This document shows positions 15,867 through 24,321 of a stretch of 53,654 bases of DNA, in pieces (the stretch's first letter is position 1; the number at the start of each line of letters is the position of its first letter). The DNA comes from Armatimonadetes bacterium UBA5352 (lineage in GTDB: Bacteria; Armatimonadota; Zipacnadia; Zipacnadales; UBA5352). The position numbers and the translations under genes were made by a program. The DNA lies in assembly GCA_002411015.1 (NCBI GenBank), contig DHPY01000003.1, forward strand, positions 1-53,654, written 5' to 3'. Under the pieces are notes generated by a model. The model saw only the letters and a list, made by a program, of their open reading frames with translations, had not been told where the DNA came from and did not search any database.

Positions 15867-18800
15867 ATGCGCCGCGCTATCATCTCCGCGCTCATCTGCC
15901 TGGCTGGCATCGCCCAGGCACAGCCGCCCACGCCTGCCGAGTATGAGGCGCGCGGCATCACCTTCCATGCCTCCTATGATGAGGGCGTCACCGCAACCTG
16001 GGCGCGGGGCAACCCGGAGCCCACGGCGCTCGTGAATGCGCGGATCGTTTCGGGGCGCGTGGGGCAGGCGGTGCTTACGCAGCGCGACAAGGAGACGCAG
16101 CTCGGCAAGGTGGAGGGCCGCGCGACCTCCCTCAACTACGACGCCACCGGCCATCTCTTCGGCGAGCGCGGCACGGTGGCGTTCTGGTTCCAGCCGCTCT
16201 ACGACCTCGACGACCCCGAGATCCGCTCCGGCAGCAACTCCACCGGCCCGTATCTCGTCAACGTCTCCTCGGTCGAGGACAGCTACTACCAGCAGTTCAT
16301 CCGCACGAACATCAAGGGCGGCGCGTTCTACATCTGGGTGGTGGACCGCGACGGCGGCCAGCACGGCCCCAATTACACTGAGGGCATCGAGACGTGGAAG
16401 TCAGGCGAGTGGCGCCACCTCGTGATCACCTGGGACGCCGCGCAGGGCGTGCGCTTCTACGACAACGGGGTGCTGAAGTACTCGACATGGGGCGAGCGCC
16501 CCTTCCCGCCCGCGACACCCCTCGGGATCGGCGTCGGCGGAACCGCGCCCGTGGATCGCGCCGGATGGACCACCGCCGCCGATTCCGCCTACGACGAGCT
16601 TGTGCTGCTCGACCGCTCCGTAAGCGCCGAAGAGGTTATCGCGCTGATGGAGGGCCGGCTCGGCGACCTCCAGCCGAGCCCGCCCTTCGCGTACTCCGGC
16701 GCGCAGCTTGATGAACGCCGCCGCGCGTTCCTCATTGAGGACGACCCCGCGCGCCTGACGGTCATCGCCGAGGACGGCGTGGCCGCCGCCACCATCGCCG
16801 CCCTGCAGCCCACGGAGATCGGCGTGCGCTACATCACCCGCGCGCACCTCGCCGACGGCAGGTTCGAGCCATCGGTGCGCTTCGAGCAGGGCGGCGTGGT
16901 GATGCCGCGCGAGGCAACCTTCGCGCTCGTGGGCGGCGCCCGCGCGAACTACGCCGTCATCGTGGGAGAGCCGCCCGAGGGGAGCGCGTTCAGCCTTGCG
17001 GGGGAGGACGTCACGCTCACGACGACCGCCGCCGGAGCCGCGCGGAGCGAACTCCCCGACCTCGCGCAGCCGCGTCTTGCCATCCCGGGACGCGCGACGG
17101 TTGGCGAGGTGCAGCTTTTCCGTGTGACCGAGGGCGCTCCAGCCGGCGCAATGACCACCTGGCGTCTGGCCGCGGAGGGGGCGGCGCAGGATCTTGCGTC
17201 GCCGCGCGAGGCGCCGGAGGGCCTCGAGGCGCCGTGGGAGGACTACCCGGAGATCGTCGCGCACATCACGGAGCAGCAGGCTCCGCTGCTGCGGAAGCTC
17301 GACCCGGAGGATCGGCGGCTGCTGCTCCCCGGCGAGGGCGAGGCGCCTGCGCACGAGGTGAAGCCGACGCGCCACCTCTATCTTGCCGGCGAGCCGATGG
17401 CCGCCGACACTTGCGTGAGCGCGCTCCGCCTGCGGCTGCCGCTGAGCACGGAGGCGACCTCGCAAGTCTTCAGGCTGACCGTGCCGCACCCCTACGAGCC
17501 CTCAGCCTTCTACGCCAGCGCCGACCTGCAGGTGCGCTGGGAGGACACGGGCGGCATGCTCGATCTCACCATCGAGGCGCCGGGGATGATCTTCCCCCAG
17601 GGCAGCCGGCCGCTCGTCGAGATCGTCTCCTCGGAGGCCTTCACGCTGGCAGGCACGCCGGAGCTATCGGCGCGCATCGTGCCCGCGGAGGTCGAGGGCG
17701 AGTCCTTCGCGCGGCAGTACAACCGGCTCATCAACGAAGACTTCACCTCGCAGATGGGCGTGAACTTCGTCCACTACCTCCGCGGCCTGGTCAGGGATGA
17801 CCCGCTCACGCGCGGCGTCTTCCGCGCCATCTACTTCGACCCGGACAACGACCTCGCCTGGAACATGGCGCGCTGGGCGAAGTACCGCCCGTGGCCCGCA
17901 TGGGAGGAGGAGCCAGGCGGGCCACAGGAGTTCCCGCTGGTTGCGCGGTACGCGCGTGAGGCGGCTCTCTCCGCGCGCGACACGATCCACTGGTGGATTG
18001 ACGAGCGGCAGGATGAGAGCGGCTACGTGGTTGGCCGCGCGGACATGTGGAACGATGACACGAAGCTCTTCAATGAGTACTCCTTCCTCTGGCTGCTCAG
18101 CGGCGATGAGAGGCTCGCGGAGGCGATGGAACGCTACCTCGCCGCCCACTGGGCCTCCGGGAGGATGCTCAACGGCTGGAGCCGCCCCTTCACCGACGCG
18201 GTGCACTCGGCGGAGGAGGCGAGCTACCTCGAGCCGACGATGGCGCTCGTGCGCTACGGCGATCCGCTGCATATCGAGCAGATCATGCAGACCGCCTCCA
18301 ACATCGACTACTGGACCGGCGTGACCGACGGCCACCGGCACTTCCGCAGCAACTACTTCACCGCGGAGGAGATGAAGACCGACGGGCACTTTGGCCACGA
18401 TGTCGGCCTCTGCGCGACCGCGATGGTCTCCTCGATGTGGCTCGCGTGGTATAACGGCCACCCGGCGGCCTCGCAGCACCTGACGGAGTGGATGGAGGCG
18501 TGGGTTGAGGACACGATGGCGGAGGCGCCGAGCAAGCCCGCGGGTGAGATCCCGTCATGGGTGGACTTCGCCTCGCACGAGGTGGGCCCGGCTGAGGAGG
18601 TCTACCTCGCGGAGATCACGATGATGATGGACGCGGCCCGGCAGCTCACCGGCGATGAGCGCTACGCCGAACCACTGGTGGGCTACCTGCGGCGCCAGCA
18701 CCCGCGCTGGCTGCAGATCGTGAACCAGGCGACCACCGATCTGCGCGCGGATATCGGCCCGGGCGAGTGGGATCGGCTTCTCCTGGCGGGCGCGGACGAT

Positions 18801-19670
18801 CGCCTGCAGCGCATCGCGAACGACGAGTTCTTCCAGCGCGGGCTCGCCTATGAGGAGATCCCCGGATTGCTCGGCTGGCAGATCACCGGGGAGGAGCGCT
18901 ACCTTGAGGCGACCTGCTTCAACGCCTGGCGGAACAACGCACGCGCGTACCCGCTATACACCGGCGTGGACGCGCATAAGGACCGCGTCTACCCGTGGGG
19001 GCGCTACATCCTCCCGTGGATGTACTGCGGTGGCAACGCGCTCAACGGCCGCGGAAGCGCGCCATGGCCGACGATCGCGGTGACTTGGGACGCGGGCTAC
19101 GACTTCGCAGCGCTGGTGCGCGAGAACGAGCCGGAGCAGCTGCGCATCAGCGCCTGGAACTTCGGTGATGTCCGAGAGGTGGGGCTGCGCACGTGGAGCC
19201 TGCAGCCTGGACTGTGGCGTGTCACAGTCGCCGGTGGCGCTCCTCGGGAGGTCCGGGTCGAGCGTGGCGCGAGAGTGCCGGTCGCCCTCCCCGCACGGGC
19301 GGAGGCTGAGATCCTGCTGGAGTTGGTCGAGGCGGACACCTCATGGTCGCCGGCGCGGGCGGACCTCGCGCTCTCGGCGACCGAGGGCGCGCGCATCGCG
19401 AATGGGACGCTGATGGTCATCGCGCACAACATCGGGTCGCTCAACTCACCGGCCTGCATGGCCACTCTCAGCCGCAATGGCAAGGTGATCGCGGAGGCGC
19501 AGGTGCCGCCGATCGCTGCGCCGCTGGACTTCCTGCCGAAGACCGCGGAGGTGCGGTTCTCCCTGCCCGCGGGTCTCGATGGCGAGGTGACAGTGGCGCT
19601 CGATTCCGCGAACACAGTGCCGGAGGTAACCGAGCTCAATAACACCCTGAGAGCATCGGCAACACAGTGA
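15867..19670 (+). CDS. Large secreted LamG / alpha-alpha-barrel / CARDB-like protein
   Basis: This is a 1267-aa exported protein with a signal peptide cleaved near GIAQAQ (residue 19). Residues about 25-255 form a concanavalin-like LamG domain (FGERGTVAFWFQPL, GEWRHLVITWDAAQGVRFYDNG). The middle, about 610-1060, is Trp/Tyr-rich and helical (ARDTIHWWIDERQDESGYVVGR, YSFLWLLSGDERLAEAMERYLAA), like an (alpha/alpha)6 barrel of polysaccharide lyases or hydrolases. The C-terminus (ARADLALSATEGARIANGTLMV, VPEVTELNNTLRA) is a CARDB-type domain. GAAGGAGA precedes the ATG. Catalytic residues were not identified. It likely acts with the neighbouring glycosidase on an extracellular glycan. Confidence 0.72.
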   Translation: MRRAIISALICLAGIAQAQPPTPAEYEARGITFHASYDEGVTATWARGNPEPTALVNARIVSGRVGQAVLTQRDKETQLGKVEGRATSLNYDATGHLFGERGTVAFWFQPLYDLDDPEIRSGSNSTGPYLVNVSSVEDSYYQQFIRTNIKGGAFYIWVVDRDGGQHGPNYTEGIETWKSGEWRHLVITWDAAQGVRFYDNGVLKYSTWGERPFPPATPLGIGVGGTAPVDRAGWTTAADSAYDELVLLDRSVSAEEVIALMEGRLGDLQPSPPFAYSGAQLDERRRAFLIEDDPARLTVIAEDGVAAATIAALQPTEIGVRYITRAHLADGRFEPSVRFEQGGVVMPREATFALVGGARANYAVIVGEPPEGSAFSLAGEDVTLTTTAAGAARSELPDLAQPRLAIPGRATVGEVQLFRVTEGAPAGAMTTWRLAAEGAAQDLASPREAPEGLEAPWEDYPEIVAHITEQQAPLLRKLDPEDRRLLLPGEGEAPAHEVKPTRHLYLAGEPMAADTCVSALRLRLPLSTEATSQVFRLTVPHPYEPSAFYASADLQVRWEDTGGMLDLTIEAPGMIFPQGSRPLVEIVSSEAFTLAGTPELSARIVPAEVEGESFARQYNRLINEDFTSQMGVNFVHYLRGLVRDDPLTRGVFRAIYFDPDNDLAWNMARWAKYRPWPAWEEEPGGPQEFPLVARYAREAALSARDTIHWWIDERQDESGYVVGRADMWNDDTKLFNEYSFLWLLSGDERLAEAMERYLAAHWASGRMLNGWSRPFTDAVHSAEEASYLEPTMALVRYGDPLHIEQIMQTASNIDYWTGVTDGHRHFRSNYFTAEEMKTDGHFGHDVGLCATAMVSSMWLAWYNGHPAASQHLTEWMEAWVEDTMAEAPSKPAGEIPSWVDFASHEVGPAEEVYLAEITMMMDAARQLTGDERYAEPLVGYLRRQHPRWLQIVNQATTDLRADIGPGEWDRLLLAGADDRLQRIANDEFFQRGLAYEEIPGLLGWQITGEERYLEATCFNAWRNNARAYPLYTGVDAHKDRVYPWGRYILPWMYCGGNALNGRGSAPWPTIAVTWDAGYDFAALVRENEPEQLRISAWNFGDVREVGLRTWSLQPGLWRVTVAGGAPREVRVERGARVPVALPARAEAEILLELVEADTSWSPARADLALSATEGARIANGTLMVIAHNIGSLNSPACMATLSRNGKVIAEAQVPPIAAPLDFLPKTAEVRFSLPAGLDGEVTVALDSANTVPEVTELNNTLRASATQ

Positions 19671-19790
19671 GGCTAAGATGGTCCGCCGCGTTAACTTTTT
19701 CCGTACATTCTGAATGGTGGCGAGAGGTGTCTGCTCCGTAGATAGCGAAACTGAGAGCGCACAGCATTCGACGCGAAAGGATGGGTAGAC

Positions 19791-20552
19791 ATGAAGACCA
19801 GGCAGCACGGCTTCACCCTCATTGAGTTGCTGGTCGTAATTGCGATCATCGCGATTCTCGCGGCGATCCTGTTCCCTGTCTTCGCGCGTGCTCGTGAGAA
19901 GGCCCGACAGTCCTCCTGCACGAGCAACCTCAAGCAGATCGGAACCGCTCTGATGATGTATGTCCAGGACTATGACGAGGTGTTCATGGACCAGCTCATG
20001 GGACGCGACACCAACGACCCCACCAAGTATCGCGCGTGGAACTCGACCCTCATGCCCTACGTCGCCAACGGCCAGGTCTTCGTCTGCCCCTCGGCACGTG
20101 GCTGGACCAGCCCGAATGTCCTTAGCTCCGGCCAGATCATGGGCGGCTACGGCTCCGTCCGTGAGGTGCTGGGCTACAACGGCAGTCTGGGTTATACGGA
20201 CGACCCAGCTGGCTGGGGCACAGACCCCAACAAGGACGCCCCGGGGTATGGTCAGCCACTTGCTGAGATGGATGCGCCGGCCGAGGTTATCGTCGTGGTA
20301 GACGCGACCTACTGGAACTGCCAGCGGTCCTTCTGGGAGCGCACTGACAACGTGAGCACGCCCACCGCTGCGCTCGCCCAGAAGTACAACAATGCGTACT
20401 ACACCGTTGACAGTCGCCACAACGGCCAGGCGAACGCTGCCTTCGCCGATGGTCACGTGAAGTCTCTGCCGCAGGGCATTCAGGCATGCCCGCGCCCGCA
20501 CAGCAACCCGATGGCCGGCGCAGGACCATGGCGCTCCTACCACTTCCACTAG
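19791..20552 (+). CDS. Prepilin-like H-X9-DG (DUF1559-type) protein, copy 1
   Basis: This is a 253-aa type II pseudopilin-like protein. The N-terminal GFTLIELLVVIAII (from residue 7) is a class III signal with the Gly/Phe cleavage site and the Glu at +5, followed by LFPVFARAREKARQ. The C-terminal part includes RHNGQANAAFADGH, an exact H-X9-DG motif. The membrane helix is expected to stay in the inner membrane until assembled or retained. AAGGATG precedes the ATG. It is followed by a strong hairpin and then a close paralogue, so this looks like a tandem duplication. What the pseudopilin carries is unknown; large families of these are usual in Armatimonadota and Planctomycetes. Confidence 0.88.
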   Translation: MKTRQHGFTLIELLVVIAIIAILAAILFPVFARAREKARQSSCTSNLKQIGTALMMYVQDYDEVFMDQLMGRDTNDPTKYRAWNSTLMPYVANGQVFVCPSARGWTSPNVLSSGQIMGGYGSVREVLGYNGSLGYTDDPAGWGTDPNKDAPGYGQPLAEMDAPAEVIVVVDATYWNCQRSFWERTDNVSTPTAALAQKYNNAYYTVDSRHNGQANAAFADGHVKSLPQGIQACPRPHSNPMAGAGPWRSYHFH

Positions 20553-20576
20553 TCTCACTGTGACGCACAGTGTCGA

Positions 20577-20604
20577 CAGCCGGCGGCCTAACGGTCGCCG
20601 GCTG
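20577..20604 (+). terminator. Terminator after prepilin-like copy 1
   Basis: CAGCCGGCG / CGCCGGCTG, a perfect 9-bp stem with a 10-nt loop, followed by TTTC. Confidence 0.75.
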
Positions 20605-20714
20605 TTTCACTGCTGCTTAATGGTCCGGCAGATCCCGAATCACCGAGGAGGACATCCGGAGCATCTGAGGAATGGACAATTGCCGATAGATCCAGATCGA
20701 GAGGACGTGGACTC

Positions 20715-21479
20715 ATGGGAGTACGGCGCACCGGCTTTACCCTGATCGAGCTCCTTGTCGTTATCGCGATCATCGCGATCCTCGCAGCGATCCTGTTCCC
20801 CGTCTTTGCGCGCGCTCGTGAGAAGGCCCGACAGTCTTCATGCACGAGCAATCTCAAGCAGCTCGGCACCGCTATGATGATGTACGTTCAGGACTATGAC
20901 GAGGTGCTCCCCGACCTGCTCATGGGCCGTGACAGCAGCCCCAACTCGGCGGACTGGTACGCGTGGACCGCCGTGATCATGCCCTATGTTTCGAACGGGC
21001 AGGTCTTCGTATGTCCCTCCGCCCGGGGCTGGACCAAATCGACCCCGGGCGCCTCCGGCGCAATCCAGGGCGGCTACGGCGCTGTCCGTGAGGTGCTGGG
21101 CTACAACGGCAGTCTGGGCTATGCCGACGACCCAGCCGGCTGGGGTACCGACACCAACAAGGACGCCCCAGGACACGGCCAGCCGATAGCAGAGATGGAG
21201 GCTCCCGCCGAGGTTATCGTCATCGTTGACGCCACCTACTGGAACTGCCAGCGATCGTTCTGGGAGCGGACCGACAATGTGAAGACCCCCACCCCGGAGC
21301 TGGCACGGAAGTACAACGGCGCATACTACACGGTTGACAGCCGCCACAACGGCCAGGCGAACGCGGCCTTCGCGGACGGTCACGTGAAGTCGCTGCCGCA
21401 GGGCATCCAGGCATGCCCGCGGGCGCACTCCAACGTGATGGCCGGCGCAGGCCCGTGGCGCTACTATCACTTCCACTAG
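20715..21479 (+). CDS. Prepilin-like H-X9-DG (DUF1559-type) protein, copy 2
   Basis: This 254-aa protein is a very close paralogue of the preceding gene. The mature helix, the REVLGYNGSLGY segment, NKDAPG, and the closing H-X9-DG (RHNGQANAAFADGH) are almost unchanged. Differences cluster in residues 60-110, which probably form the surface-exposed loop. The class III cleavage site is TGFTLIEL. GAGGA lies ahead of the ATG at 20715. The same hairpin core, CCGGCG/CGCCGG, follows both copies, so the duplication included the terminator. Separate transcripts are likely. Confidence 0.88.
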   Translation: MGVRRTGFTLIELLVVIAIIAILAAILFPVFARAREKARQSSCTSNLKQLGTAMMMYVQDYDEVLPDLLMGRDSSPNSADWYAWTAVIMPYVSNGQVFVCPSARGWTKSTPGASGAIQGGYGAVREVLGYNGSLGYADDPAGWGTDTNKDAPGHGQPIAEMEAPAEVIVIVDATYWNCQRSFWERTDNVKTPTPELARKYNGAYYTVDSRHNGQANAAFADGHVKSLPQGIQACPRAHSNVMAGAGPWRYYHFH

Positions 21480-21504
21480 ACCCTCCTGATCGGGTAGAAT
21501 CACG

Positions 21505-21528
21505 GCCGGCGGCCTCACGGTCGCCGGC
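21505..21528 (+). terminator. Terminator after prepilin-like copy 2
   Basis: GCCGGCG / CGCCGGC with a 10-nt loop, nearly identical to the hairpin at 20577-20604. Confidence 0.7.
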
Positions 21529-21565
21529 TGTATCACTTCTGATGACTCTCTGGACGGGAGCCCCC

Positions 21566-22771
21566 ATGATCACCATAGATGACATCCGCGCGGCCGCCGA
21601 GCGCCTCCGCGGCATCGCGCGCCACACACCGCTGCTCCCGAGCGACCACCTGAGCGAGCGCCTCGGCTGCAACGTGCTGCTCAAGTGCGAGAGCCTGCAG
21701 GTGACTGGTGCGTTCAAGATCCGTGGCGCCTCGAATTGCATCCTGCAGCTTACCGAGGCCGAGCGCGCGCACGGCGTCATCACGGCCTCGGCCGGCAATC
21801 ACGCGCAGGGGGTGGCGGTGGCCGCGCGCGCGGCGGGCGCGCCTGCCACGATTGTCATGCCGGAGATCACGCCCGTCACGAAGGTCCTCCGCACGCAGGA
21901 GCTTGGCGCGCACGTGATCCTGCACGGAGAGAGCTTCGACGAGGCCGAGCGAGAGGCGTACCGGCTTGCAGAGGAATCGGGCGCGTACTTCGTGCACCCC
22001 TTCGACGACCCGCGCGTGATCGCCGGGCAGGGGACGATCGGCCTGGAGACCCTGGAGGACTGCGAGCCCGACTGCGTGATCGTCCCGGTCGGTGGCGGCG
22101 GGCTGATCTCCGGGATCGCGACCGCGATCAAGTCGCTGAGCCCCCGCACGAGCGTCATCGGCGTGCAGGCGGAGAAGGCGCCATCCATGTATCAGAGCTG
22201 CCGGCTCGGCGAGCTGACCGCCGCGCTGGTCACGGGCACGATCGCCGAGGGGATCGCGGTGGGGGAGGCCTGCGCGCTGACCTTCGGGGTCGTGAGCGGT
22301 CTCGTGGATGACGTGGTGACGGTGGCCGACCGCGACATCGCGCGCGCGATGCTGGAGCTGATCGAGCATCACAAGCTGGTCGCCGAGGGCGCCGGCGCGA
22401 CGCCGGTCGCGGCGCTGGAGGGCTGCTGCGGGTCACTGAGCGGGAAGACGGTGGTGCTGGTGATCTCGGGCGGTAACGCGGACGTGACGACGCTCGCGGC
22501 GGTGATCGACCGCGGGCTCGTGGAGGCCGGGCGGGCGGTGCGCGTGGTGGTGACGCTGGTGGATCGGCCGGGGGCGCTCGGGCGGCTGGCCGCGGAGATC
22601 GGTGAAGCGGGGGCGAACATCGTCGAGATCTACCATGATCGCCTGAGCGTGGACCTTGAACTCGGGCAGGCGGAGGTGGAGATGGTGCTGGGCACGCGCG
22701 GGCACGACCACCTTGCCGAGGTCCTCACGCACCTCCGCGAGCGGGGCTACGATGCGCGGAGGATGGAGTGA
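21566..22771 (+). CDS. ilvA: Threonine ammonia-lyase with ACT domain
   Basis: A PLP enzyme that converts threonine to 2-oxobutyrate and ammonia, the first step towards isoleucine. It has 401 aa. The PLP lysine lies in TGAFKIRGASN (K51), the phosphate/substrate loop SAGNHAQG is near residues 75-82, GGGGLISG near 176-183 and SGGNAD near 303-308. The last 75 residues (VVVTLVDRPGALGRLAAEIGEAGANIVEI) form one ACT domain. The single-ACT layout suits the shorter TdcB/IlvA type, so regulation differs from two-ACT biosynthetic IlvA. The ATG at 21566 follows GGGAG. No branched-chain biosynthetic genes are adjacent. Confidence 0.92.
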   Translation: MITIDDIRAAAERLRGIARHTPLLPSDHLSERLGCNVLLKCESLQVTGAFKIRGASNCILQLTEAERAHGVITASAGNHAQGVAVAARAAGAPATIVMPEITPVTKVLRTQELGAHVILHGESFDEAEREAYRLAEESGAYFVHPFDDPRVIAGQGTIGLETLEDCEPDCVIVPVGGGGLISGIATAIKSLSPRTSVIGVQAEKAPSMYQSCRLGELTAALVTGTIAEGIAVGEACALTFGVVSGLVDDVVTVADRDIARAMLELIEHHKLVAEGAGATPVAALEGCCGSLSGKTVVLVISGGNADVTTLAAVIDRGLVEAGRAVRVVVTLVDRPGALGRLAAEIGEAGANIVEIYHDRLSVDLELGQAEVEMVLGTRGHDHLAEVLTHLRERGYDARRME

Positions 22772-22789
22772 GGTGGGGGGCAGGAAAGA

Positions 22790-22798
22790 TGGTATAAT
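22790..22798 (+). promoter_or_regulatory. Extended -10 promoter of the toxin-antitoxin pair
   Basis: TGGTATAAT (TGn plus a perfect -10) lies 19 nt ahead of the antitoxin ATG. No good -35 box is visible. Confidence 0.6.
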
Positions 22799-22817
22799 GT
22801 CCTCAGAAGCGGAGGTG

Positions 22818-23039
22818 ATGCACTTGAGCACGGAATGTCGAGAGCAACTGAATGACCTGCTGGATGAGCTACCCGAGGAGAATCTGCGAGCCCTGTTCGA
22901 GGCTCTGCGCCGCGCTGGCTCGGAGGGCCGCATTCGCCGGTGGAGCAGGGCTGTTGGCAGTGTGAGTGACCGAGACGCCGAGGAGATGCGGCGGGCGGTT
23001 GAGGAGGCGTGCGAAGAGATTGACGCTGACGGCTGGTAA
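22818..23039 (+). CDS. Putative VapB-like antitoxin
   Basis: This is a 73-aa charged, helical protein (LSTECREQLNDLLDELPEENL near residues 3-23, and an acidic end EEACEEIDADGW). It is probably the DNA-binding or toxin-neutralising partner of the overlapping PIN-domain gene. GGAGG lies directly before the ATG at 22818. A TTG two codons later gives better spacing and is a serious alternative. It matches no antitoxin family I can name, and the call rests on position, size and a 20-bp overlap with the toxin. Confidence 0.6.
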   Translation: MHLSTECREQLNDLLDELPEENLRALFEALRRAGSEGRIRRWSRAVGSVSDRDAEEMRRAVEEACEEIDADGW

Positions 23040-23418
23040 GTACGCGCTGGACACTAACATAGCGATCGCTGTGCTTAACGGCGATCCCGTCATCTCATCT
23101 CGCTGGTCTGCGGTCGAAGCGGCGGTCCTCCCGGCGCCCGTACTCGGTGAGCTGCTCTACGGTGCGCGGCGATCATCGCGTCGAACCGAAAACGAGGCGG
23201 CTATTCGCGCTCTCGCAAGCAGCATGGAGCTGGCAGTCTGTGATGAGGCCGTCTGCAGCGAGTACGCTCGGATCAAAGACGCGCTTGCGCGAACCGGTAG
23301 GCCCATCCCTGAGAATGACGTGTGGATAGCAGCCTGCGCGCTTGTCTCTGAGGCTATCCTGATCACGCGGGACGCGCACTTCGCCGCCATCGACGGGCTG
23401 CCGCTCGACCAGTGGTAG
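23020..23418 (+). CDS. vapC: VapC-like PIN-domain ribonuclease toxin
   Basis: The product is 132 aa from the TTG at 23020, which overlaps the antitoxin gene. YALDTNIAIAVLNGD (residues 8-22) provides the first Asp, GELLYGARRS (about 43-52) the Glu, NDVWIAACAL (about 99-108) the next Asp and LITRDAHFAAI (about 114-124) the last, so all four acidic PIN residues are present. The family cleaves RNA, often initiator tRNA or 23S rRNA, when not neutralised. An upstream ATG at 22966 would lie fully inside the antitoxin gene. Toxin activity is inferred, not shown. Confidence 0.82.
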   Translation: MTLTAGKYALDTNIAIAVLNGDPVISSRWSAVEAAVLPAPVLGELLYGARRSSRRTENEAAIRALASSMELAVCDEAVCSEYARIKDALARTGRPIPENDVWIAACALVSEAILITRDAHFAAIDGLPLDQW

Positions 23419-23422
23419 CGCC

Positions 23423-24181
23423 CTACCCTTCCCGCACCAGCCCCGCCACTTCATCCACGCGCATCGGCAGCAGCTTCGCCTGGTACTTCTCACCGAAGTG
23501 CTTCGCCATGAGGAAGCGCCCCTCGCCCCAGCCGATCAGGCCGATCGAGGGCGACACCTCGTGCATGCTCAGCAGCTTCATCTCCGCGTCGCAGACGAGC
23601 AGCCCCGGGTTGCCGTCGCGGGAGTAGCAGCCGAACCACCAGCGGCCATCGTGGAAGCAGGCGGTCTGGATGCCGAGGTGCGTGTGGCCGCTCGGGATCA
23701 CGTGCGTCTTCACGTGCTTGAACTGCTCGTCATACTCGAAGACGTAGTTCTCGGTGTACTCTGTCGGCAGGCCGCCGATCACGTAGAAGTGCCCGTTCGC
23801 GTAGTCCATCCCGCCCGCGCCGAAGGTGGCCTCCGGGACCGAGTGCTTCTCGAGCAGCTCAAGCGTGTCCGCATCGTAGACCCAGACCTGGCCATCCGCG
23901 CCGGGCTTGTTGAAGAAGTTCGACCAGGCGACATAGACGCGGCCGTTTGCGTAGCAGAGGTCACCATGATGCGACGGCCCCTCCACGCGCGCGAGCACCT
24001 TTCCCTCAAGGTCGGTCTTCACGAGCACGGTCGTGAAGCTCCAGTAGATCGCGTCCACGCCGTTGGTGGCGACGCCCTGCAGGTGGTACTCGTACTGCCC
24101 CTCGCAGACGACCTCGAACGGCCACTCGGGAGCGGCCGGGACACCTGACAGCGCGCTGGCGATGAGCGTGAGACTGAGCAT
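23423..24181 (-). CDS. Secreted propeller-like protein of unknown function
   Basis: This is a 252-aa protein with a short signal (MLSLTLIASALSGVPAAP). The body has repeated beta motifs (YEYHLQGVATNGVDAIYWSFTT, HGDLCYANGRVYVAWSNF, AGGMDYANGHFYVIGG, LGIQTACFHDGRWWFGCY) that suggest about four to five blades of a beta-propeller. No catalytic motif was recognised. GGGGAGG stands 7 nt before the ATG at 24181. It lies downstream of aspS on the same strand but beyond a strong terminator, so it has its own promoter. A sugar-binding or lactonase-like role is possible but not supported by a motif. Confidence 0.65.
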   Translation of the reverse strand: MLSLTLIASALSGVPAAPEWPFEVVCEGQYEYHLQGVATNGVDAIYWSFTTVLVKTDLEGKVLARVEGPSHHGDLCYANGRVYVAWSNFFNKPGADGQVWVYDADTLELLEKHSVPEATFGAGGMDYANGHFYVIGGLPTEYTENYVFEYDEQFKHVKTHVIPSGHTHLGIQTACFHDGRWWFGCYSRDGNPGLLVCDAEMKLLSMHEVSPSIGLIGWGEGRFLMAKHFGEKYQAKLLPMRVDEVAGLVREG

Positions 24182-24260
24182 AGTGCGACCTCCCCTGCGT
24201 ATGAGTGCGATCGGCTGACTATGCGCCACGGGCGGGCGGGAGTCCTTCCCACGTACGCAG

Positions 24261-24289
24261 AAGGGCCGCCCTGAGTGAGGGCGGCCCTT
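24261..24289 (-). terminator. Terminator downstream of aspS
   Basis: AAGGGCCGCCCT / AGGGCGGCCCTT is a perfect 12-bp stem with a 5-nt loop about 30 nt past the aspS stop. Confidence 0.8.
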
Positions 24290-24321
24290 GGTTGCTTCAG
24301 GATGCGAGAGGATCCTCCCGC

